Shown here piece after piece: positions 6,152 to 13,257 of a DNA stretch of 13,257 bases. The DNA lies in contig DCGD01000122.1 of assembly GCA_002315195.1 (NCBI GenBank), positions 1 to 13,257 on the forward strand, written 5' to 3'. The notes beneath the pieces were generated by a model. That model had not been told where the DNA came from, ran no database searches, and was given only the letters and a program-made list of their open reading frames with translations. The stretch's first letter is position 1, and each line of letters begins with the position of its first letter. The position numbers and the translations under genes were made by a program. The stretch is from Prevotellaceae bacterium UBA1787. GTDB taxonomy: Bacteria; Bacteroidota; Bacteroidia; Bacteroidales; Bacteroidaceae.

Positions 6152-7671
6152 TGATTATGAATATCGTTTTAAATATCCTTGAAAGGTGTGGCATCCATGC
6201 CAGTCTTCCACAAGTGGATGACTTCGAGAAATGGTTGGTTGGAAAGCTGTGGGAAAAATATACGGATGAAAAAATGAATAAGATAAAATTTTTTGAAAAC
6301 AAGATAAAGTCAGTATGTAAATTGCAAGTACCAAACGGAACGGTAGGCAAAGATTACAATGCCCAAATTGAACTTCCTACGGAATTGGTTGAGGATGCTT
6401 GGTTTGAAAAAGATATTGAAACTTTGGGGCTTACTCTTGATACTTTTGACCCGGAAGAATCCAAATCCGCTGTTGATGATGAGGCTGTTCCTGACAATAC
6501 AAAGGTATTGGAAACAAAGAATGAAAGTCTTGAAAAAGACATTCCCGTTGCCCATCCAACCAAGTTGATCTTGAAAATCATGGGTAAGCCTAAGGTAAGT
6601 GGTGATCACACCATATCTCTCCGCTACAAACATAAAGGTTGGTTGGAAGGCGAACCTATTTCGGAAATCCCTATTCGAATTGCATTCAATCCTGATCCTC
6701 GTACATTATGGAAGACTATCCCAACCAGAGAGGACATCCATTTTTATAAGAAGGACAGTGATTGTGAATATGTCAAAGTTGACAGCAAGGAAGGAACTGA
6801 CCCTCGCAAAGACATCGTGGTGGCAAGTCAGCGCGGCCGTTCCCACGCACAGGAAGGGAAACCTCGTGACGATCATTTTGTTATTAAACATTGTGATGAA
6901 TCGGACTGGTACATTATTGCCGTTGCGGACGGAGCGGGTTCTGCAAAGTTTTCAAGAAGAGGTTCGGAAATAGCATGTAACACTGTTGTGGCACATTGTC
7001 TTGAACAATTAAGACACAATGAAGAGTTTGAATCCAAGATTCGTGCTTATAATGAGGCGAAAGACGATGCGGTTGCCAAAAGGAACATAGGAAATTCCAT
7101 TTATACCATTGTGGGCAATGGTGCATTCAAGGCATATAGTGCCATAAAGGAAGAAGCGATGAACAATGGCGGGAGGATAAAAGATTTTGCCACGACCCTT
7201 ATGTTTGCCATTTGCAAAAAATTTGATTTTGGTTGGTTTGTCGCTTCTTATTGGGTTGGAGATGGAGCCATGTGCTTGTACAACAGAGAAAAGCACACAC
7301 ACAAGATATTGGGCGTTCCGGATGAAGGCGAGTTTTCCGGACAGACTCGATTCTTGACCATGCCTGAGATTTTCAAGGATGCAAAATCCGTCATGGACAG
7401 GCTTCGTTTCTCGATTGAGGAAGATTTCACAGCATTGATGCTGATGACGGACGGAGTGTCCGATCCCATGTTTGAAACAGACAACAACTTGCAGTCCATT
7501 GAAAAATGGGATGAGTTTTGGGACAAACTCAAAAATGGTTTCGAAGAAGACGAAATCCCGGGAGTGGAATTGACTGATGACAATGAAAAATCCAAGGAAC
7601 AACTGCTCCGTTGGTTGGATTTTTGGTCACCGGGCAACCATGATGACAGAACAATGGCAATACTTTATTAA
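6133..7671 (+). CDS. PP2C-type Ser/Thr phosphatase of the TerY-phosphorylation triad
   Basis: This is a 512-residue protein with a C-terminal PP2C (PPM) domain from about residue 225. Its metal-binding and catalytic motifs are all present: RDDHF (245-249), VADGAGSAKFSRRGS (264-278), ATTLMF (353-358), VGDGAM (375-380), LMTDGVSD (437-444) and NHDDRTMAIL (502-511). It should remove phosphate from targets of the kinase encoded 2 bases downstream, as PphC (YegK) does for YegI in E. coli. Residues 1 to about 210 are an extension: a helical start, then VPNGTVGKDYNAQIELP (66-82) and LGLTLD, which recall putative Ig-like (He_PIG) strands. Three starts are possible: 6133, which lies inside the TerY remnant; 6151, whose ATG overlaps the remnant's stop as TGATG; and 6157. 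I favour 6151 or 6157 on coupling grounds but give the longest form. Confidence 0.92.
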   Translation: MSNKRLMIMNIVLNILERCGIHASLPQVDDFEKWLVGKLWEKYTDEKMNKIKFFENKIKSVCKLQVPNGTVGKDYNAQIELPTELVEDAWFEKDIETLGLTLDTFDPEESKSAVDDEAVPDNTKVLETKNESLEKDIPVAHPTKLILKIMGKPKVSGDHTISLRYKHKGWLEGEPISEIPIRIAFNPDPRTLWKTIPTREDIHFYKKDSDCEYVKVDSKEGTDPRKDIVVASQRGRSHAQEGKPRDDHFVIKHCDESDWYIIAVADGAGSAKFSRRGSEIACNTVVAHCLEQLRHNEEFESKIRAYNEAKDDAVAKRNIGNSIYTIVGNGAFKAYSAIKEEAMNNGGRIKDFATTLMFAICKKFDFGWFVASYWVGDGAMCLYNREKHTHKILGVPDEGEFSGQTRFLTMPEIFKDAKSVMDRLRFSIEEDFTALMLMTDGVSDPMFETDNNLQSIEKWDEFWDKLKNGFEEDEIPGVELTDDNEKSKEQLLRWLDFWSPGNHDDRTMAILY

Positions 7672-7673
7672 AT

Positions 7674-9149
7674 ATGGTAAAGACAATAAAACTAACAGCA
7701 AACGATGGCACGACCGTTGAATTTGTAGATGAAGTCATTGGCTCAGGTGCAATGAAAGATGTGTATTTCAGTCCCGACAAATCATACGTAGTCGGTTTCT
7801 TCCGCACACCGCAGGATGCCAATGCGAAAGACCGTCTCAACAATATTACCGGTATATATCGTGAACGAATTTTCAATCAGGCAGGTGGTGATTATTGGAA
7901 AAACCTGTTTTGTTGGCCAACGAAACTGGTGGAATGGAATGGCAAGTTGGGCATTGTATGCCCGGCTTATGCAAAACGTTTCTTTTTCGATGGCGGGCGT
8001 TTCAAAGGAAAAGAGAAGGAAGGAAAATGGTTCGCTTCGGCAAAATTACGCAATAAGTTCATTGAAGATGATCAGAAAGGAACCTGGCTGACCCATTTCC
8101 ACCTGTGCATACAGATAGCGCGCGCCGTAAAGCGTCTGCATGCCGCGGGATTGGCACATTCCGACCTTTCGTATAAGAATGTGTTGGTTGACCCAAAGAC
8201 GGGAAGAGCTAACATCATTGACTGTGACGGCTTGGTTGTGCCCGGAAAATATCCTCCCGATGTGGCGGGTACGCCGGATTTCATCGCACCCGAAGTTTTG
8301 GAAACGCGCGGTTTGAAAATTGGGGACCCCAACAAGAAACTTCCTTGCATCCAGACGGACCGTCATGCCCTGTCTGTGTTGATATACATGTATCTTCTAT
8401 ATCGCCATCCGCTGAGAGGCGGCAAGGTACACGACTTGGACGCGGCTAAGGACGAAGAATTGTCCATGGGGTCAAAGGCTTTGTTCATTGAACACCCGAC
8501 AGACAAAAGCAACAGACCCAAGGTTAAACAACTTTCACCCAGTGAACTGCCGCAAGGCGACGTGACAAAATTACCCTATACTATTTGCGGTCCATATCTT
8601 AAGGAACTTTTCAACAAAGCGTTCATTGACGGTCTGCATAACCCCGCGTTGCGTCCAACTGCAGACGATTGGTTGACAGCGCTTGTCAAGACGACAGACC
8701 TTATGCAACCTTGCCAAAATCCTCAATGCAAGGAGCATTGGTTTGTTTTTGACAATACGACAAAACCGAAATGTCCATTTTGTGGAACGGAATATCATGG
8801 TCAGTTGCCAGTGTTGAATCTGTATTATTCTCCGAAACAAGGCGTGTTTAAGCCGGAGAACTACAGATTAATGGTGTACAACAAACAGACCATGTATCTG
8901 TGGCATGTCAACAGATTTGTCTTCCCCAACGAGAAACTTACCGAAGATCAAAAGAAACCGGTTGCCGATTTCCATTTCTTCAAAGGCAAATGGATTCTCA
9001 TCAACAGACGACTTCCGGAACTTTGGGACAAGGACAAAGATCAGAAAATCGAGATTGGTCAGTATGTGGAACTGACGGAAGGCAAAAAAATATTGTTGGG
9101 CAAGAAGGAAGGAGACAGATTGATTATTGTGCAGCTTGTCAATAACTGA
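7674..9149 (+). CDS. TerY-triad protein kinase with C-terminal zinc ribbon
   Basis: This is a 491-residue protein kinase. It has a glycine loop IGSGAMKDVY (22-31), a catalytic loop HSDLSYKNVL (162-171) with D164 and N169, the metal-binding IIDCDG (181-186) in place of DFG, and GTPDFIAPEV (199-208) as the APE segment. The usual VAIK lysine of strand beta-3 is not evident (YVVGFFR, 38-44); the lysine of the glycine loop, K28, may replace it. After the kinase domain comes a four-Cys zinc ribbon (C347, C352, C367, C370), then a beta-rich tail of about 110 residues containing DFHFFKGKW. Kinase plus zinc ribbon beside PP2C and TerY is the triad architecture; YegI of E. coli is the counterpart, although this protein has no TM segment. 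The start ATG is 2 bases after the phosphatase stop, so the two are surely co-translated. Likely substrates are TerY, itself or the helicase (inference). Confidence 0.93.
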   Translation: MVKTIKLTANDGTTVEFVDEVIGSGAMKDVYFSPDKSYVVGFFRTPQDANAKDRLNNITGIYRERIFNQAGGDYWKNLFCWPTKLVEWNGKLGIVCPAYAKRFFFDGGRFKGKEKEGKWFASAKLRNKFIEDDQKGTWLTHFHLCIQIARAVKRLHAAGLAHSDLSYKNVLVDPKTGRANIIDCDGLVVPGKYPPDVAGTPDFIAPEVLETRGLKIGDPNKKLPCIQTDRHALSVLIYMYLLYRHPLRGGKVHDLDAAKDEELSMGSKALFIEHPTDKSNRPKVKQLSPSELPQGDVTKLPYTICGPYLKELFNKAFIDGLHNPALRPTADDWLTALVKTTDLMQPCQNPQCKEHWFVFDNTTKPKCPFCGTEYHGQLPVLNLYYSPKQGVFKPENYRLMVYNKQTMYLWHVNRFVFPNEKLTEDQKKPVADFHFFKGKWILINRRLPELWDKDKDQKIEIGQYVELTEGKKILLGKKEGDRLIIVQLVNN

Positions 9150-9295
9150 CAACCCGTGCATGAAAAGGTGTTAATGCAATAATTGCGCATAAGTGCCACG
9201 TCAGTTTGTGGACGGGCCAAGACATTCAACCATATTTTCCGGATAAGTAATCAAGAGACAAGTTATGTAAAATCGTTTTCAAGGAACTTAACAGA

Positions 9296-10339
9296 ATGAT
9301 TTATATTATCAGACACAATCAACAGTATGGTCCATACGATGAACCGACCCTTGTTTCGTATGTGAACAACGGGCAAATCCTTTTATGCGATACGGCGAAA
9401 GACGCTTCTTCGTTGCAAGTGAGTACTGTAAAGGCGTTGTTAAAAAAGAAGGGATATAATACGAAAGTCGCTCATGCCGGCAAAATGACTTATCAACTCA
9501 AAAACATCGGTTCAGAGTTGATTATTCCAAAATCCTTTTTTATCAACAAACAATGGTTGTCCGACAAGCGGTTTCTGTTGTTGGGAATCATCGGCTTGTA
9601 CCCTTTGCTTCTGCGCTTTCTGCCCTTGTCTTACATACCTTTTGTGTTGCATTATTTGATTGCCCTGTATTTTTCTTTTGTTTGGGGGGTCTTTTTTTAT
9701 TATTTTTTCAAGACGCCGCAGGTTTCGCCCAAAATAACCGTCATGTGTTTCTTTCTTACTCAAGCAATGGTATTCCTAAGTTGGGATGTATTAAATATCC
9801 CGGCGATAAATCCCATGTATCAATTGTTGGATTCCTCGTTTCCGTTCAATGTCTTGGGCTATACGTTCGGGGTTGGCTTGATGGAAGAATTGGCGAAGTT
9901 GTGCCCCTTGCTGTTCATTTGCTACAAAGCCAAAGAACCATTGATTCCCCAAACGCTTGTGTTCTATGGTTTGATGTCAGGAATAGCCTTTGGCGTATTC
10001 GAGGGTGTGCAATATCAATTGGACACCAATGTAGAATTTGAATACTCAACGGCCTATTTCATGAACATTGCTCGAATGACAAGCCTGCCGTTTCTTCATG
10101 CCGTATGGTGTGGCATCGCCGGGTATTTTATTTCTTTTGCTCATTTGTACCCGAAGTACAGAAGATCATTGTATTTTTTGGCGCTGGTTGTTCCAATGGT
10201 TCTGCATGGGGTTTACGATTCTTTCTGTGGCACAATCTTGGGTATCTTTATTTCTATGCCCGTCATGGTTCTTGGCATCATTTTGCTTATGACCTACCTG
10301 AAGCAGGGAGTGAACTATCAGTCAAAACTCAGGAACTGA
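9296..10339 (+). CDS. GYF-like domain fused to PrsW-family intramembrane protease
   Basis: This is a 347-residue membrane protein. Residues 1-50 (MIYIIRHNQQYGPYDEPTL, then VNNGQI) match the GYF_2/DUF4339 type of small binding domain, predicted cytosolic. From about residue 92 there are roughly eight hydrophobic segments. These carry the putative metal-ligand and catalytic motifs of PrsW-type (CPBP-like) glutamic/metalloproteases: EELAK (197-201), FGVFEGVQY (232-240), FLHAVW (266-271) and HGVYDSF (304-310). B. subtilis PrsW cleaves an anti-sigma factor within the membrane, so this protein may sense or release a membrane-held partner. It follows the kinase after 146 bases, the longest spacer in this half of the window, which could hold a promoter although I see no clear box. 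The next gene starts on the base right after its TGA, so the two are translationally coupled. Confidence 0.88.
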   Translation: MIYIIRHNQQYGPYDEPTLVSYVNNGQILLCDTAKDASSLQVSTVKALLKKKGYNTKVAHAGKMTYQLKNIGSELIIPKSFFINKQWLSDKRFLLLGIIGLYPLLLRFLPLSYIPFVLHYLIALYFSFVWGVFFYYFFKTPQVSPKITVMCFFLTQAMVFLSWDVLNIPAINPMYQLLDSSFPFNVLGYTFGVGLMEELAKLCPLLFICYKAKEPLIPQTLVFYGLMSGIAFGVFEGVQYQLDTNVEFEYSTAYFMNIARMTSLPFLHAVWCGIAGYFISFAHLYPKYRRSLYFLALVVPMVLHGVYDSFCGTILGIFISMPVMVLGIILLMTYLKQGVNYQSKLRN

Positions 10340-11161
10340 ATGGGAAAGTGTAAATATTGCGGATTGGATGCGGTTTTTTTTCATTCCCATCATGATGAAT
10401 GTGAAGGAAAATATCGGCAAGGACTGGTGGAAATATCCCGAATTTGTACAGGATGTTTTGCGACCAAGGAAGATTTTTTTCATTGCGATGGAGAAATAAA
10501 AAGAATTGTCCATGAGTCTCGCATAGACAATGGTTCTCTTGAAAATACATACCTGACCCTCTTTGACAATGCCGTGGATCAATATTTGGAGGATGGTGTC
10601 ATTGACGGCGCGGAAGAAAGGACCTTGGCCAGGTTTATCCAATTTTCCGGTATGCCGCAGACAATACTTAATTCCAACAAGTCTTTGGAGAAAATGTTGC
10701 AGTCAAAGGTTATCCAGGATATTTTGGCGGGCAATGTTCCCGCTCCAAGAATACAGATATCAGGGGATTTTCCATTCTTGTTGGGAAAGGGCGAACATTT
10801 GGTATGGTTGTTCAGAAACGTCACTCTGCACCGACAAAAAGTGAAAAAGGAGTATGCCGGCAGAAGCCACGGCATGAGTTTCCGCATCATGAAAGGGGTA
10901 TATTACCGAATAGGTGGCTTCAAGGGCAATCCCATAGAAACAACGGTAATGCAAAGAATAGGGAATGGCAGTGCTTGTTTCACTGACAGGAATATATATT
11001 TTGCAGGTTCGGAAAAGAGTTTGAAAATTCCTTACAACAAGATTATCAGTGTGAATTCATATTCGAATTGTATAGGCGTGCAGAAGGATGGCACCAATGA
11101 CAAACCCATTTTCTTGGAAGATATCAGCGGTTGGTTTGAATACAACGTCATTGTGAATTAA
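10340..11161 (+). CDS. zinc-finger protein with TerB-like helix pair and PH/GRAM-like C-terminus
   Basis: This is a 273-residue protein that I cannot name. Residues 4-21 hold a Cx2C...Hx2C arrangement (C4, C7, H18, C21) and C36-x2-C39 follows, so the N-terminus probably binds one or two zinc ions. The middle (about 70-130) is helical and includes EDGVIDGAEERTL (84-96), the same DGxID pattern as the TerB-like proteins in this window. The C-terminal part (about 165-273) is a beta-rich stretch with GVYYRIG, GSACFTDRNIYFAG and LKIPYNKIISV, which reads like a bacterial PH/GRAM-type domain ('..l.lTdkrlyf....' then 'ipy.kI..i'). Such domains bind membranes or peptides. Its ATG directly abuts the stop of the PrsW-like protease gene, so it is the best candidate for that protease's partner or substrate. 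It is cytosolic, perhaps membrane-peripheral. Confidence 0.75.
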   Translation: MGKCKYCGLDAVFFHSHHDECEGKYRQGLVEISRICTGCFATKEDFFHCDGEIKRIVHESRIDNGSLENTYLTLFDNAVDQYLEDGVIDGAEERTLARFIQFSGMPQTILNSNKSLEKMLQSKVIQDILAGNVPAPRIQISGDFPFLLGKGEHLVWLFRNVTLHRQKVKKEYAGRSHGMSFRIMKGVYYRIGGFKGNPIETTVMQRIGNGSACFTDRNIYFAGSEKSLKIPYNKIISVNSYSNCIGVQKDGTNDKPIFLEDISGWFEYNVIVN

Positions 11162-11176
11162 AAAACAGTATAAGTC

Positions 11177-12565
11177 ATGACAAAATCAGAAAAGTCAGCG
11201 ATAAGAAGAATTTTGTTCGATTTAATCCAAGCCGATTTAATCATTGACAAGGGAGAAATGGAGCATTACTCTGTTCTTTGCGAAAAGTATGACATTGACA
11301 GGGAGGATGAAATCACTGCCTCACAAATTACTTTCGCCGAGGCTGTGAATGTATTGTCTTTGTCTGATGATGTGTTAAAGGATTCATTATTGGAAGATTT
11401 TACCCACATGACCGTAAGCGATGGTTTTTGTGCGCAGTCAGAAGCCTTGTTGATGCTTGCCTTGAACAGCAAGTTGAAAGCGGAGGATGATGAAATACAA
11501 ATCATTTCAATCCCTAAACCTCTTTTTAACGTGGAGTCCGCATCTGTTCTTTACATAGAATCTCGTTATGAACAATCCATCAACAAGGTAATCAACGATA
11601 ATTACAGGACCATTTTCAAGGAATGTCAAATTGCCGGATTCAATTTCATATATATACCGGGAGTAATAGAACATTATAGACAGTCTGATAAAGAACTGAT
11701 AACTCAGATAATTCGTTTTTTGGCGCCCAAATTTTCGGATGAAGGTATAGATGCAATCATTGATGGCTTGTTTTCCATGACCACAAGCAGTTTCTGCAAG
11801 GATATTCTATGCAACAAACTTGGAATTACGGTATTGAGAGATACACCTCCCTCGTTGCTTGTGAAGATTGGTCAAAGTTTCGTGGGCGAAATGGTTTATT
11901 CCAATTATTTGAAGATAGAAGTTGGCGATGATTTCATCGCAACGCTACAGAAAAAAATTGATGAATTCATGATGTTGCTGAGTTCAGACGGCATTTTTGT
12001 CCGCACAGCGGAAGAAAAGTACAATCAGTTCTTATATCATGGTTTCTACAAGCAACTGCTTGACATATTCCTGAAAAGAAGCAATATCAGGAGCAGATTG
12101 TACATTCAGCCATATACGGTGGAAATCCTATTCCCCGATGTCGATGAGAAATTAACCAAACTGCATAGGCGAGAGAAAGCCTTGTATATTCTGCTGTTGA
12201 TTATGTCAAGTCAGGGTGGTATTAATTTCAGCCAACCTAAAACGGCACGACAATTGCCGAATTACGACAGATACATGTTGCGGGTGCAAAAAAAATACCA
12301 ACTTATCTATGAATTTTTAGGTGGGGAAAATGCACCAGACCTTCGGATGGCTGAGATAAGAAGACCGATAATCAGTTGTCTGAAAAAGAGTCTGTCCAGT
12401 TTGGATGGCATGTTGTATAATTTCAATGATTATACGATTGCAAAGGATGAATACGGTACATGGAAAATAGCCTTGGAGCCCGAGGCGCAGTATTTGTTTT
12501 GCGCCAACGAAGGTTATGTTCAACTTTCTAAAACAGAATTGTTTGAAAAGGTTGTTAAAGCGTGA
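11177..12565 (+). CDS. large protein with N-terminal TerB-like domain
   Basis: This is a 462-residue protein without signal peptide or TM segments. Residues 1 to about 100 are helical and fit a TerB-like domain: RILFDLIQADLIIDKGEMEHY (split helix-turn-helix with an acidic turn) and later TVSDGFCAQSEALLML, the paired 'aDg...E...l' motifs of TerB. Residues 110-325 are an uncharacterised alpha/beta region. The C-terminal part begins with LHRREKALYILLLIMSSQGG (about 329-348) and continues through PNYDRYMLRVQKKYQLIYEFLG, a pattern I believe recurs in Bacteroidota hypothetical proteins but cannot name; a winged-helix-like or scaffold role is possible. It starts 16 bases after the preceding gene and ends overlapping a possible GTG start of the next frame. 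It is probably the last cytosolic partner of the PrsW-like cassette. Confidence 0.75.
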   Translation: MTKSEKSAIRRILFDLIQADLIIDKGEMEHYSVLCEKYDIDREDEITASQITFAEAVNVLSLSDDVLKDSLLEDFTHMTVSDGFCAQSEALLMLALNSKLKAEDDEIQIISIPKPLFNVESASVLYIESRYEQSINKVINDNYRTIFKECQIAGFNFIYIPGVIEHYRQSDKELITQIIRFLAPKFSDEGIDAIIDGLFSMTTSSFCKDILCNKLGITVLRDTPPSLLVKIGQSFVGEMVYSNYLKIEVGDDFIATLQKKIDEFMMLLSSDGIFVRTAEEKYNQFLYHGFYKQLLDIFLKRSNIRSRLYIQPYTVEILFPDVDEKLTKLHRREKALYILLLIMSSQGGINFSQPKTARQLPNYDRYMLRVQKKYQLIYEFLGGENAPDLRMAEIRRPIISCLKKSLSSLDGMLYNFNDYTIAKDEYGTWKIALEPEAQYLFCANEGYVQLSKTELFEKVVKA

Positions 12566-12600
12566 TAACATCATTGCAAGGTTGCAATTTGAAAACCAAT

Positions 12601-12798
12601 ATGTACACAAGAAAAGGGAAGAATTTGTTTGGTATCGTTCTCGCAATTTTTTTTGCGATGACAATTATTGGTGTTATTTATGTCGCACCGACATCCATAA
12701 ATGACTTGCAGATTGTAGTGCGCATCTTTTTTGTCGTAGCGATAATTGCGGCATTTGCGATAATTAGAAAAAAAGTTAAATCATATACGAAAAAATAA
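12601..12798 (+). CDS. small two-TM membrane protein
   Basis: This is a hypothetical 65-residue protein with a basic N-terminus (MYTRKGKN), a TM helix at about 9-29, a short polar loop (PTSINDLQ), a second TM helix at about 38-55 and a Lys-rich tail (RKKVKSYTKK). The frame also opens at a GTG at 12562, which overlaps the previous gene's stop and would add 13 residues; I prefer ATG 12601 because the added residues carry no recognisable signal and the short form begins with a typical positively charged flank. Under the positive-inside rule both ends would be cytosolic. It lies 35 bases downstream of the TerB-domain gene and 18 upstream of the ATPase, so it may be an accessory subunit of either. 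No family is recognised. Confidence 0.65.
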   Translation: MYTRKGKNLFGIVLAIFFAMTIIGVIYVAPTSINDLQIVVRIFFVVAIIAAFAIIRKKVKSYTKK

Positions 12799-12816
12799 TA
12801 CTAATTTAAATTTAAA

Positions 12817-13257
12817 ATGAAACAAAATCATTTTTATTCAGGCTTGACCGATGCACAGGTGCTCGAAAGTCGTCAAAAGTATGGCGCAAATGTCCTTACT
12901 CCTGCCGAAGAAGAGACAATGTGGGAGAAAATCAAGAGTTGCATGCATTTTTGGTTGCTCAAGGTCGATTTGGCGATTTTTGTCATAGCGGCATTGGCGG
13001 CTATCGTTCTTCCACTTGCGGGTATCTATGACCATTCCGGGCTGTGGATTGCCCCGTTGTTGTCTTTTATTCTTTTCTTCCTCACTTACCTGGTGGCTTA
13101 TCTTGGTGGTGAGTGGAATGAGGAGGAAAGAAAATTCGACATTGACTCACTTTTCACCATCCTTTTGTTTTCGCTGTTGCTTTCCGGTGCAATCGCTTTT
13201 TACAATGGAGTTTATGGAGGTGTTGAAGGCTGGGCTCCATATTTGGAGTTGATAGCT
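12817..13257 (+). CDS. P-type cation-transporting ATPase, N-terminus (cut by window)
   Basis: The frame starts at ATG 12817 and stays open to the end of the window, giving 147 residues. SGLTDAQVLESRQKYGANVLTP (8-29, shown in outline) is the classical N-terminal domain of P-type cation ATPases ('GLt..eV..rr..yG.N.L'). It is followed by hydrophobic segments at roughly 48-70 and 79-95, an acidic loop (GGEWNEEERKFDID) and a third hydrophobic stretch at about 113-130. The phosphorylation motif DKTGT and the actuator domain would lie beyond the window. Ca2+-transporting (PMCA-like) ATPases of this type are common in Bacteroidota ter clusters, which makes Ca2+ the likely substrate given the Ca2+-binding TerD upstream; the ion cannot be read from this fragment. 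The loop between TM1 and TM3 is longer than I would expect for a standard Ca2+ ATPase. Confidence 0.8.
   Translation, partial: MKQNHFYSGLTDAQVLESRQKYGANVLTPAEEETMWEKIKSCMHFWLLKVDLAIFVIAALAAIVLPLAGIYDHSGLWIAPLLSFILFFLTYLVAYLGGEWNEEERKFDIDSLFTILLFSLLLSGAIAFYNGVYGGVEGWAPYLELIA

Noticed and set aside
7009..7602. 197-codon antisense open frame opposite the phosphatase gene
   Set aside because: It lies entirely over the conserved PP2C domain and its translation shows no family features.
9150..9295. Promoter for the protease cassette in the 146-base spacer
   Set aside because: I could not find a convincing TAnnTTTG -7 box with a TTTG -33 element; only weak palindromic sequence (ATGCAATAATTGCGCAT) is present.
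9553..10041. Overlapping 162-codon plus-strand frame inside the PrsW-like gene
   Set aside because: The main frame holds the TM segments and protease motifs; the hydrophobic look of the alternative frame is a by-product of T-rich codons.

Overview
The window is one continuous block of plus-strand genes, cut at both ends, that reads as a tellurite-resistance-type (Ter) stress or defence island. AT-rich spacers, starts without clear Shine-Dalgarno sequences and the style of the proteins suggest a Bacteroidota (Bacteroides/Prevotella-like) host. That placement is inference; no phylogenetic marker gene is present.

Layout. (1) 1-1652: the 3' part of a TerD-family gene, an intact TerY-type vWA gene and a small acidic TerB-like gene. 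(2) 1653-2464: an exported protein made of 25-residue repeats, flanked on both sides by related AGTCCACT inverted repeats. (3) 2465-5832: a second intact TerY, a large PIF1/RecD-like SF1 helicase and an AIM24/TIGR00266-like protein. (4) 5849-9149: a decayed third TerY, a PP2C phosphatase with an N-terminal extension and a zinc-ribbon protein kinase. Together these have the makeup of the TerY-phosphorylation triad (vWA + PP2C + kinase; E. coli YegL/YegK/YegI is the comparable set). (5) 9296-12565: a GYF-like/PrsW-like membrane protease, a zinc-finger protein with a PH/GRAM-like C-terminus and a large protein with an N-terminal TerB-like domain. (6) 12601-13257: a two-TM small protein and the N-terminus of a P-type cation ATPase, probably Ca2+-transporting.

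How the parts may work together (inference). TerD-type proteins bind Ca2+ and the ATPase would move cations. The kinase and phosphatase would set a reversible phosphorylation switch. The TerY proteins, with MIDAS metal sites, would act as adaptors. The helicase would be a DNA-acting output. The PrsW-like protease, the TM protein and the exported repeat protein would connect the system to the envelope.

Most notable points: a kinase whose only evident ATP-site lysine lies in the glycine loop, as in eukaryotic WNK kinases; a MIDAS-dead TerY remnant whose stop codon overlaps a start codon of the phosphatase gene; an exported repeat protein carrying two DNA-identical 75-bp units; and a protease/zinc-finger-PH/TerB cassette directly downstream of the triad. 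There are no RNA genes, CRISPR arrays or transposases that I can see, and no gene-free stretch longer than 300 bases.
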